Under the pieces are notes generated by a model that saw nothing but the letters and a program-made list of their open reading frames with translations, made no database searches and was not told where the DNA came from. Shown here one piece after another: positions 47,552 to 57,984 of a stretch of DNA of 64,000 nucleotides. The stretch is from Chrysaora quinquecirrha (Eukaryota; Cnidaria; Scyphozoa; Semaeostomeae; Pelagiidae). Position numbers and translations under genes: made by a program. The first letter of the stretch is position 1. Each line of letters opens with the position of its first letter. The stretch spans positions 768,139 through 832,138 of the forward strand of contig JACTAT010000368.1 of assembly GCA_014526335.1 (NCBI GenBank), read 5' to 3'.

Positions 47552-48749
47552 CTACAATCTATGTACTGATATATTCGTGCTATTTAGAGAAATTATTTTC
47601 TGTTTGCTATTGTTCAAAATTAGTTCGTCTTACCTCTTGTAACAAGCACCTTTATTCTAGTTTGATTTAAAATTAATTGTTAAATTTATTTTAGCAAACC
47701 ACATTTCCAGCTCAGTTAACTGCAGTTGTTTGTTTGCTGTGTTTCTGCGGGATATTCTGGGACTGGGAGTAAGTTGATCTGTCCTGTAGCCAAATTTGGT
47801 GCTACACCCACATATCTAAGATCCCCTTCACCCTGTGCCAATTAATTACAATTTACCTAAACTTGGAAAAACGTCTGTATGTTGAGTTTTCATTTTAAGG
47901 GCTTGTTCATCGTCAATTATTCAAAGCAGCCTTTCGGTCTAGCCTCCCAACAGGCAGGCAGGCAGCGCAATCAGACGACGGGGATTATTGAACACAGCTG
48001 AAAAGCGCGCCTGCCTTCTTGAACTCAATACTTATGGGACCAATGACAATTTTTACAAATGTTCAATCCAAAAAAACTTGAACTTCCTTATTATAGATGG
48101 CATTTTTCAATCTCGGATCAATTTATGAAATTGAATTTCAACATTCTTGACAGCACCTTCTAAACTTCTCATTTGAGAATATAACTTTAGCACAGTTTTG
48201 CTCGTTTTGATTTCGAATACGAAACAACCGCTAAACACCAGCAAATGAGCTATAACAATTTCATGTGCAGTCTACCTTGATAGTTTGCCAGTCCCATTAT
48301 TTGTTAAGCATTATGATCTCTTCCTTCGCACATTGCGACAGCGTTGCTATGTTCTTAGGATTGACTTCCATCTCCGAAGGATATCTAAGAGGGTCATTGC
48401 ATATATAGGTCGGGTTTCTCATTAAAACTTCTGTAATGCGGAGAATGTCTTGTAAAGGTTGAAGGTTGTCGTGAACCTTCCCAATAACGGCCCCTTCTGA
48501 GAACTAACGTCTATGAACGTTTCATTTATGTTTAATCCTCATATTTACAAGTAAGGGTATTCTCTTATTAGTTATGGAAGAAGATCCAAGCAAGTGTGTA
48601 TTTAATAACGTCTGGGCGTACCTGTTCTAGTTTTGGAACAGCTAAATTTTGAACGGCAAGCAATTTGAAAGCATGCATCTATTGTTGATATTGTTGATAT
48701 TGTACGTGCCCATTGTTGTTGTGCGTATAGGGGAAGGAGGGATCTGGAC
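47552..48749. other. Spacer left of the Copia remnant
   Basis: No Copia 3' LTR or RNase H sequence was found here; nothing else was recognised. Confidence 0.4.
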
Positions 48750-49107
48750 AGTGGCGTAACGCACGGTGTGCACCTTTAAACACAAAATTAAGGGCCCCCC
48801 AAAATATTTGGCCCCGAAAGGGCCCCATGAAATTTTGTAAAAAAGACTTTTGGATAAGCGTTTTTTAGAAAGATTCACACTAAGGTATTTAAAATAAAAC
48901 TTCCTAGAAATCTTCTATTTAACCTGATTTTATATCTTGATAATTGTTTTGTTGATGTTGGTTTTGTTGTTTTGTTTGAAGATTGTATAACGCTTTAAAA
49001 AAAATTGCATTTAAAGGCAATCTTGGTGTGTAAACTTTATTTTATAAAATAGGGGCCCCAAACCACTATTTTGTTTAAAGGCCCCACACTGCTCCGTTAC
49101 GCCACTG
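48750..49107. mobile_element. hAT-type short element abutting the Copia pol
   Basis: 358 bp with inverted ends CAGTGGCGTAACG and CGTTACGCCACTG, typical hAT-type termini, and GGCCCC-rich subterminal sequence. There is no transposase. The 8 bp flanks (GATCTGGA on the left, GTTCCCTT on the right) do not match, so the normal target duplication is missing. Copia sequence exists only on the right side. Confidence 0.7.
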
Positions 49108-50803
49108 GTTCCCTTTTCTGTCTCTCTTCACAGACATTCCGAGATAATACTGAATTTCCCCACGATCTTCCATTTCAAACTTCTTACTCAATTGACTCTT
49201 TTCTTCATTTAACAAGGTTGTATCGTTTGAAGCTATAATGGTATCGTCCACATAGACTGCTAGTATAATCAAACAGTTCTTACCATTGCTCTTCTCAGTT
49301 TTACAGTAGATGCAGGGATCAGCAGCACTCTGCAAATATCCAACTTCTTTCAGATATCTATCCAACGTCATGTTCCAGCATCTAGCTGACTGCTTCAAAC
49401 CATAGATACTTTTACGAAGTTTGCAGACTTTGTTTGGATGATTCTTGTCTTCGTAACCTTCAGGTTGACACATGTATATCTTATTATCAAGGCTGCCATT
49501 CAGAAAAGCAGTTTTTACATCCATCTGATGTATATCAAGGTCGAACTGGTTAGCAATAGCCAAAACAGATCTTATAGAATTATATTTTGCCACAGGAGCA
49601 AATACTTCGTCATAATCTTCACCAGCTTCCTGAGAATAACCTTGTGCGACTAGACGAGCTTTGTACCGGCTTATACTTTCATCTGAATTGCGTTTCACTT
49701 TATATAACCATTTACAGCCAACCAAGTTTCTTCCTTCAGGCAAATCTACCAATTCCCAAGTTCCATTCTTTATCAAAGAATTAAATTCACTTGTAGTTGC
49801 ATTTTTCCATTCCATAGCGTTTTTGCCTTTCAAAGCTTCGTGTAAAGATTTCGGCTCTTCAATGTCAGAAACAGCAAGGGATGCGTAGTTCCACCATTCT
49901 CCAGTTATACTACCAAGTCTTTCTGGAGCTCTTCTGTTTCTTATTGGTCTTTCTGGTGGCTCTTCTGGCGAAACATGTTCTTCTGGGTTTTCAACAGCAT
50001 TTTCGTAATCTTCATCACTGCAAATGTCATTGAAATTTTCAAAATGCACAATGCCAGATTCTGAATTGTTCTCATCAGTGTTCAACAGATCTTCAGAAAA
50101 TCTTTAATTTCAAGTAAATTGCTTCCAAAAGAACTCTCAAGAAAAATGACATCTCGACTTCTTATCATTTGCTTTGTTTCGGGATTAAACAGCTTATATC
50201 CTTTGCTTCCAACTGGGTAGCCAACAAAGATACACTGCATGGATTTCTTATCTAATTTGCCCCTTTTCTCGTCAGGAATATGAACCATTGCATTACATCC
50301 AAATACTTTAAGGTGTCTTACATCAGGTTTCACACCATGCCAACATTCGTGTGGAGTCTTGTCTTTCAGGCTGGATGTTGGACTTCTGTTCTTTATATAA
50401 ACTGCAGTAGCAACTGCTTCTGCCCAAAAGCTAAGAGGTAGACCAGCATGATGCAAAATGCATCGTACAGTTTCCATAATTGTTCGGTTCATTCGTTCAG
50501 CAATTCCATTTTGCTGTGGTGTGTAAGGAATAGTAAGTTCTTTCAATATTCCATGATCCTTACAATACTGCTTGAATTCATCAGTAGTGTATTCACCTCC
50601 GTTATCTGATCTTAATCTTTTCACACGTTTTCCAGTTAAGTTCTCAGATAACTCAACAAATTCTTTAAATTTACTCAACACTTCTTTTTATTCTTCATCA
50701 TATATACAGCAGTATATCTGGAAAAGTCATCGATAAAAGTGACAAAATACCTTGATCCTCCCACTGAATTGACATTCATGGGACCACATACATCACTGTG
50801 GAT
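49108..50803 (-). pseudogene. Copia retrotransposon pol, 3' segment (integrase core to reverse transcriptase)
   Basis: The downstream part of a Copia (Pseudoviridae-type) polyprotein. From the Gypsy insertion point: the integrase core with SDNGGEY, then QQNGIAERMNRT with the catalytic Glu region, the retroviral-like GYKLF segment, and reverse transcriptase with WKNATTSEFNSL, KARLVAQGYSQ, QMDVKTAFLNG and YVDD (about 49241-49255). Frameshifts at about 50690 and about 50085 break the frame. The sequence stops at the edge of the hAT-type element after YYLGMSVKRDRKGN, so the rest of reverse transcriptase, RNase H and the 3' LTR are absent. Confidence 0.88.
50799..50803. other. Target site duplication of the Gypsy element, left copy
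   Basis: TGGAT here and at 54784-54788 flanks both LTRs. The Copia sequence reads across the site once one copy is removed. Confidence 0.9.
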
Positions 50804-50958
50804 TATAATATTGTGAGAGATAGAGGAGCAACAAGAAGACACCGCGTGTTCACAACATTACATAACGAAACTAAAAAACACACGTGACCGTGTAACACAA
50901 TAAGCTATTTACATGATTACATTACAGGGAGTCCAGAGTTCTTAGTCACAACATTACA
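50804..50958 (-). repeat. Gypsy 3' LTR
   Basis: 155 bp; read on the minus strand it begins TGTAATGTTGTGA and ends TCACAATATTATA, which are imperfect inverted repeats of each other. It matches the LTR at 54627-54783. Confidence 0.92.
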
Positions 50959-50974
50959 TCACTCCCTTTTTCCG
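50959..50974 (-). other. Gypsy polypurine tract
   Basis: Minus-strand GGAAAAAGGGAGTGA lies directly next to the 3' LTR, the expected place for the plus-strand primer of reverse transcription. Confidence 0.75.
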
Positions 50975-50983
50975 AAATCGTTC

Positions 50984-53900
50984 TCAGGGTATTAAACTTG
51001 ATGGAATATAATTTCCATAACGTTCAGGTGGTCTTCTGGATCTCGATTGACGACTACTACCATTAGTTGACTGCGATTCTTGTTCATTCTGAACCTCAGT
51101 ACCATTTCTGACAACTGTATCTTCATACTCACTATCAATATCATCTGAGGTATCGACATTCGAGTTATACTTCTTGAAATGTGACACATTTCTTGTTATT
51201 CTGTGTTTTTCCTGATTCTCAGCCGTTATTTGCGTTCCTCGTACTTCTATTAAAGTGTATGGCGTTTTGTTGAAGCGAGACATGATCTTATTGCGTTGTT
51301 GTTGTTTGACTAATACGGAACCCCCAACGTTGATTTGAATCTCTTTCGTGTGACGGCGTTTATCAGCATAAGACTTATTATACAGTTGACTCTTTTGTTC
51401 ATTTTGACGTGCTTCTCTATGTCTATTTACAACAGTTTTTCTTTCGATGGTTGGTAGTTTACCCTTAACTTTTCGATTAAATATAAGTTCGCTAGGAGCG
51501 ACTTTTGTCGTACAATGCGGGGTTGAACGATATTGTGACAAGAAACGATTTAACTCTTGTCTCCATTTCTTCCCTTCAACAACAGCGGTCTGGTCTGGAT
51601 TGCTTTTTTCAAGGGTTGATTAAACCGTTCAACTTCTCCATTGGCTTGCGGCCAATAAGGTGTTACTGACTTGTGTTCAATACCGAGAATGTTCAAGTAT
51701 TTGCGAAAGTCTTCACCATTAAAAGGTGTTCCATTGTCTGAAACAATTTTGCTAGGAATCCCATGAACTGCAAACATCTTATCCAGTTTTGGTATAACGC
51801 AGCTGGCTTTAGTAGAGTGTACAATCTCCACCTCTGGGAAACGCGAATAGCGATCGATGACTACTAACAAATACTCACCGGACGGTAAAGGTCCACAAAA
51901 GTCGATATGCAAAGTGTCCCATGGTGCACTTGACATCTCAGATGTTTTGAGGGGTGCTGGAGGATTTAGTCTTCCAACAGCTTGACATGCTAAGCATGCA
52001 TCAATGGTTTGCTTCACCAATTCATCGATTCCAATGAACCAAATCTTTTCACGGAGAAGGGCTTTAGTCTTAGCTAAACCCTGATGACTCTCATGAGCAA
52101 TATCAATAGCTCTCTTCTGTAGCGACTTTGGAATCACAAGTCTGGAGCCTCTCAGAATAACATTCTGGAGTCCAAGAGTTAGTTCATCTTTGAATAAACG
52201 ATAGGGTTTTACCGTGTCAGTGTCCCATTTATTTAGTCTGATAGCAGCACGTAAGGCCTGTAGTTCACGATCAATATTAGTTGCTTCAGCAATCTCTTGT
52301 AAGCTCATAGCTCTAGGTACACTGTGTTGAACTACAAAGTTAATATACTGCTCAGTTAAATCTTCCTGAGTTTTTATACTGCAAGAAACAGGGTGCCTGG
52401 AAAGATAATCGGCTGGGTTGTCCACTCCTGGCCTGTACATAACATGAAAGGTGTATGGCTGGAGACGCAAGACCCAACGTTCAATCCTAGCTGAAGGCTT
52501 TGAATTGTGGCTGCCATAAATTACTTCCAGAGGCTTGTGGTCAGTGATCAGTGTAAATTTATTACCATACAAATACAAATGAAAATGTTCAACTGCCCAC
52601 ACTATGGCTAATGCCTCTTTCTCGGTTTGTGAATAGCGTTTCTCAACCTCGGTTTATGCTCTACTTGCATAGGCTACAACCTGCTCGTCATCAGAATCAG
52701 GTGATTTTTGCGATAAAATGGCACATAGACCAACTGGACTAGCATCAACGAGCACATAAGTTTCTTTATGAACATCGAAGTATGACATGCAGGGTGCAGA
52801 TGATAAAGCCTGTGTCAATTTATTGAAGGCTTCTTGGTGGGTTTCAGTCCACTCAAAATGAGAATTCTTTTTCGTCAAGGCTCGTAGTGGCTCTGTGATT
52901 GTCGCATAATTTGCTATATACTTGCTGCTGTAGTTAGCCATTCCCAAAAGACTTCGTACATCATGTACATTCTTTGGAAGTGGTGCATTCAGCAAATCGT
53001 TGACACGTTTAGGATCAGGTCTTGTTCCATCGGCAGAAAATATTTGGCCAAAGAATTCAAGTGTGTTCTGTAAGAACTGACATTTGTTTTTGTTCAAGGT
53101 AAGACCTCTACTGTGTAAACGAGATAAACAATTATCCAAATTATCATCATGCTCTTTTCTAGATGCACCATAAACAATTATGTCATCTGCAATGTTCTTT
53201 ACGCCTTTTAGTCCTTGCAACTGTGTCTGCAACATGTACTGAAAGAGTTCTGCTGATGCATTTGTTCCACAGTTCAATCTTTTATATCGATACAAGCCAA
53301 TATGCGTAGAAAAGGTGGTGATATGACGAGATTTTTCATCCAATTCAATTTGATGATATGCTTGCGAAAGATCAAGCTTAGTAAAAAATTTTGCTCCATT
53401 TTATGCAAAACTAACATCGTCAACAGTAGGAATCGGATGTCGTACACGCTGGATAGCTTCATTTGCGACTCTCATATCTACACATATGCGAACAGCTCCA
53501 TCCTTCTTAGGAACTACGACGATTGGAGATACCCAAGGTGTCCCTTCACTTTCGGGTACTTTTTCAATAATATCTTCCTCTTCAAGCTTCTTTAAGGCAT
53601 CTTTGACCTTTTGTCTGACATGGTATGGAATCCGACGCTGAGGCTGTACTCTAGGGGGCTTGCTTTCATCAATGCTCAGGGTTGCCTTGTCACCCTTTAA
53701 TTTTCCAAGTCCTTCAAAGACATTTGCATGTTTATTCACAATAGAAGACAATGCTGAATCTTCAATTGATATAGTGTTTAGATGCAAACTGACAAGATGA
53801 AGATCTTGATCCGTGGAGAGTGACAAAAGATTTCCACTGTTGTTACCCTTGACAACATGAAATATTGCTTGAGCAAGATGCTTCTTGGTTTCAATAACAG

Positions 53901-54626
53901 CATGAAATTGTCCAAGAAATTCAACTGGAGTGTTATTATTATAAGCAAAAGCTCTAGTTTTTGTTTTCTTCAATTCAGCATCTTTCATTTCTGCAAATGT
54001 GTTTTGATCAATAACATTAATTGTGGCTCCAGTGTCCACAGTTACTTTGAAATTATGTCCACATACCGTGACATTAACAGTAGGACTATTAGACCTCTTA
54101 TTGTGGCTCATAGCATACAAATATCCATCATCAGATGAAAAGTCATTGTCAGAACTGTCTTCAATGCAGTTGAGGGCTTTCTTCTGGCCATTATGACGTC
54201 TACTTGATTTCTGCTGGTGATTGAAATTTCAACCTGTTTTATTTTTACAAACATTTGCAAAATGGTTTTTCTATCTACAGACACGACATTCTTTTCCTTT
54301 TGCTGGGCATGTTCCTTGATGAGGATAATTTCGACCACAAAAAAACATTTGCGTTTCTTAGTGTCCACTCTGTTAGTTTGTTCAGTGACAGGTTCTTTCA
54401 ATTCGATAACTTTGGCCTGGAAAGCACTTTGCTCATCCCATCGCCCTTCAAGCAACATTGCTTTTAGGTCAAAAGTTGGATCTCGTAAAGCTCTTCGGCG
54501 AATTTTCGAGGACGCTCCCCCGATAATAATTTGCTCCTCAAGTTCAAAATCAGTGTCCTGAAATTCACAATTCTGTGCTAAGGTTCTCAGTCTTGTATCA
54601 AATTGATCCAAAGACTCGTTGGCGAT
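50984..54626 (-). pseudogene. Gypsy gag-pol, disabled
   Basis: Minus-strand order: gag C-terminal half (54626-54108) with ESLDQFDTRLRTLAQNC and SSKIRRRALRDP, followed by a Cys-rich zinc-knuckle region that has slipped frame; protease with VDTGATINVID (about 54030); reverse transcriptase with PPRVQPQRRIPYHVR, VVPKKDGAVRICVDMR and IADDI (about 53190); RNase H with VLVDASPVGL and TDHKPLE; integrase with a His-His-Cys-Cys zinc motif (HESHQG...CLACQ), then DFCGPLP, SDNGTPF and an E in the NGEVERFN segment. In-frame stops at 53401-53403 and 52654-52656 and a frameshift near 51590 disable it. The gag N terminus is missing. It resembles the K02A2.6-like Gypsy group. Confidence 0.9.
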
Positions 54627-54783
54627 TATAATATTGTGAGAAATAGAGAAGCAACAAGAAGACACCGCGTGTTCACAACATAGCATAACGAAACTTAAAA
54701 CTACACACGTGACCGTGTAACACAATACGCTATTTACATGATTACATTACAGGGAGTCCAGAGTTCTTACTCACAACATTACA
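54627..54783 (-). repeat. Gypsy 5' LTR
   Basis: 157 bp, same ends as the 3' LTR. On the internal side it is followed at once by gag coding sequence, with no recognisable primer binding site. Confidence 0.9.
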
Positions 54784-54788
54784 TGGAT

Positions 54789-56284
54789 GAGCTCTAGGGG
54801 TTCAGCACTGCTTTGTATTCTCTTCGTTGGAAATGGTTTGCTATTCTGTTTTCCAAATGCACAACCTTCACATTCTCTGCTTACTTCTTCTTGTGGCTTC
54901 AAGGCAAGACCATTAATCATAGACTTGTTACACAATAACTTCAGATTTTGGTATCCAAGGTGCCCATAGCGATAATGCCACAAAGAAGTATCATCATTTT
55001 CAGTTGACCCAAAACAGCATGAATTTTCAGACTCCAAGTTCAGTTTGTAAAGCTTTCCATGCTTGTGTCCAATATTGTATGTTTTTTCATTGATGATTAT
55101 TTTACAAGATTGACCTTTGAATTGCATCTCAGCACCCTTTTCAGTAACAGACGATAGAGACAATAATATATTTTGTATTTTCGGCATATAGAGTACATCT
55201 TGCAGCATCACATTAATTCTTTCTTTGCCATCATAAACAGACAAATTTACATTTCCTTTTCCATAAGCCAGAAGCACAGAGTTATCAGCAAGTTTGATTT
55301 GCGTTGGTTTCTGAAATGCGATGTATTTTTCCATACCTTTTCTATCTGGGGTCATGTGCTGAGAAGCACCAGAGTCTATCCACCAGTTATTATTTTCTGA
55401 TGAAAGACCCCCTGTAGCTAACGCAAGCTCAACGTCATTTGCAGTTTCCGGTTCAACAGCCGCATTTTTCTCCTGCTTGATTTCCGCCAAGTTTGCTGAT
55501 GAAGTTTTCGGAGCATTTTTCTCAGCTTTCTTCTTGAAACAATATCTGGCAAAATGGCCAGGTTTCTTGCAGTAATGACATGTAAAGTTTCTCGAATTAT
55601 TTGTTTTCTCTTGTTTTCTTGTGCTCGTGATTTTCTTGCTTAACAAAGCATCTTGGCACGCCTCAGCCTTCTCGATTTTAACAGTTGTTTCACTTCCGCT
55701 GCTTCCGGTCTGCATTTTTCGTATTCGTGGATCAATCTGTCTCTCACATAGTCCCAAGTAAGTTTATCCTCAGCAATCGTTTCCAGAGCTGTGATCAAAT
55801 AATTGTAGTTTTCAGGTAGACTACTAATTAGTATAATAACTAAATCTTTTTCGACAACAGGATCATCTACAGCCTCCAAATGCTCAGCAAGCGTTTTAAT
55901 GTAATTTACATGATCGATCATCCGTGTGTTTTTCTCCATCCGAGCAGCATACAGTTTTCTGCGATAGAAAATCTTTTGAGAAAGCGATTTTTGCTCGAAA
56001 TGTTTTTCTAGATTATCCCAAGCTTCTTTAGCATTCTTTGCAGATCGAACATAAATTTGTAACGCATTTATGACAGACAGACATACTGTCGCGAGAGCCA
56101 AATTTTCTCTTTTTCTAAATTTTCTCTGTTCTTCTGCTGTCGCCTCAGCATTCAGTGTTTCAGTACCCGTAACTATGTCCCAAAGATCCTTTCCAATGAG
56201 GTGCATCTTCATTTGAAACTTCCAGCTATGATAATTCTCTCCATTCAATTTCTCGACCTTAAAACCAGTGTCTTCGGCTGCCAT
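54789..56284 (-). pseudogene. Copia retrotransposon gag to integrase zinc motif, 5' segment
   Basis: Starts MAAEDTGFKVEKLNGENYHS at 56284, the usual Copia gag (UBN2-type) opening. Further on: zinc knuckle CHYCKKPGHFARYC (about 55550), protease WWIDSGASQHMTP (about 55360), and the pre-integrase HHCC motif with LWHYRYGHLGYQNLKLL and CEGCAFGKQ (about 54850-54990). It stops at the Gypsy insertion. Gag and the zinc knuckle lie in different frames with overlap at 55640-55757, so there is a frameshift in that stretch. Confidence 0.9.
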
Positions 56285-56403
56285 GATTACGAATTTGACG
56301 ATAAAAACACAGTCCAGCCACGCAGAGACTTCCTCTAGTTTTAATTCTTTACGGAACGAATATCAAAGCAACGAACAGATGAAAACTCATATAACAACGT
56401 GTC

Positions 56404-56417
56404 CTGGGCCCATAACC
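56404..56417 (-). other. Copia primer binding site, half tRNA-iMet type
   Basis: Minus-strand GGTTATGGGCCCAG is complementary to the anticodon-stem region of initiator methionine tRNA (CTGGGCCCATAACC), the internal-tRNA primer known for Copia elements. It lies 120 bp upstream of the gag start. Confidence 0.8.
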
Positions 56418-56610
56418 TATTGAAATTATTACCGGTACTTTTAAACACGATAAATGCAATAACTAACAGTAAGATAACATACGATCATATACAAGATCAA
56501 CAGAACCAAGAAGACTAGCAAAATTTAGCAATTAACAAAACATGTGCTCTCAGCATGAGTCATAAGTGTCAATCAATATAACGAGTCACGTTCCCGTATG
56601 TTCTAGCAAG
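56418..56610 (-). repeat. Probable Copia 5' LTR
   Basis: Inferred as the sequence directly upstream of the primer binding site. The inner end is well placed at 56418. The outer end is approximate (TG-start candidates near 56609-56619) because no second LTR survives for comparison. Confidence 0.5.
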
Positions 56611-56995
56611 AAACATACACAAGTAAATTAACGCACGCGTTTTTGCAGACGCCAAAAAAGCATTTACCAAAATTGTACCCAAAAAGATAAGTCCTCATCT
56701 CTGACAAACAGAAATGGTGCAAAAACTAACTAGGGTTATTTGGACATCAATATTCAATGGCTCGTTTAATGGGGTCACAAAACATTTTTAACCCAGGCGC
56801 GGTCTGGCCGAGTTTTCGTTATGTACTAGAGTCAATGTTTTCCAAAAACCATGTTCAAAAATGTATAATGTGACGTCGTTAAATAGCCAGAAAATAGCAA
56901 TGCTGTTGCAATGTGCGAAGGATGGCGGAACAACGCTTACCAAAGAGTGTTTGCAAGAATTTGCAACAATGAAACAATGATTTCACAAATGAATC
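56611..56995. other. Spacer right of the Copia 5' LTR
   Basis: No feature was identified. Confidence 0.4.
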
Positions 56996-57029
56996 CATGT
57001 CCAGCAGTGCAACAGCTGCAGCAAAACTG

Positions 57030-57965
57030 ATTATGATCATGATTATCATTATTATCACAATAATCAGGACCATAACGATGATGATGATGATGATGACCAT
57101 GATTATCACAATGATAATGACCATGACGATGATGATGACGAAGATAACCATGATTATCACAATAATCATGACCATGGCGATGATGATGATGTTGATGACC
57201 ATGATTATCACAATGATCGCAATGATCATGACCATGACGATGATGATGATGATGATGACCCTGATTATCACAATGATTATGACCATGACGATGATGATGA
57301 TTATGATAACCATGATTATCACAATGATCATGACAATGACGACGATGATGATGAAGATAACCATGATTATCACAATGATCATGACCATGACGATAATGAT
57401 GATGTTGATGACCATGATTATTACAATGATCACAATGATAATGAACATGACGATGATGATGATGATGAGTACCATGATTATCACAATGATCATGACCATG
57501 ACGATTATGATGATGAAGATAACCATGATTATCACGATGATCATGACCATGACGATGATGATGATGATGTTGATGACCATGATTATCACAATGATCACAA
57601 TGATCACAATGATCATGACCATGACGATGATGATGGTGTTGATGACCATGATTATCACAATCATCACAATGATAATGACCATAACGATGATGATGATGAT
57701 GAGTACCATGATTATCACAATGATTATGACCATGACGATGATGATGATGAAGATAACCATGATTATCACAATGATCATGACCATGACGATGATGATGATG
57801 TTGATGACCATGATTATCACAATGATCATGACCATGACGATGATGATGATGTTGATGACCATGATTATCACAATGATCACAATGATCATGACCATGACGA
57901 TGATGATGATGATGATGACCCTGATTATCACAATGATAATGACCATGAAAATAACGACAACGATA
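57030..57965. repeat. GAT/ATG-rich tandem array
   Basis: Units of about 48-60 bp built from (GAT)n plus ACCATGATTATCACAATGAT. Nearly all length changes are multiples of three, so the array stays open in one plus and two minus frames, giving Met/Ile/Thr-rich, His-rich and Ile/Val-rich translations. A grown trinucleotide repeat is the simplest reading. Confidence 0.85.
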
Positions 57966-57984
57966 ATGATAATAACATGCTGAA

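Larger units (their letters stand above)
50804..54783 (-). mobile_element. Gypsy-type LTR retrotransposon inserted in Copia
   Basis: Bounded by two similar LTRs (54627-54783 as 5' LTR, 50804-50958 as 3' LTR) and flanked by the 5 bp duplication TGGAT (50799-50803 and 54784-54788). Removing it restores the Copia reading through the codons around L-I-H / S-D-V. Inside are gag remnant, protease, reverse transcriptase, RNase H and integrase in Gypsy (Metaviridae) order. The LTRs differ at roughly nine positions, so the insertion is old. Confidence 0.93.

Noticed and set aside
47552..48749. Search for the Copia 3' LTR left of the hAT-type element
   Set aside because: No stretch matches the inferred 5' LTR (for example its TATTGAAATTATTACCGG end), so Copia is treated as truncated.
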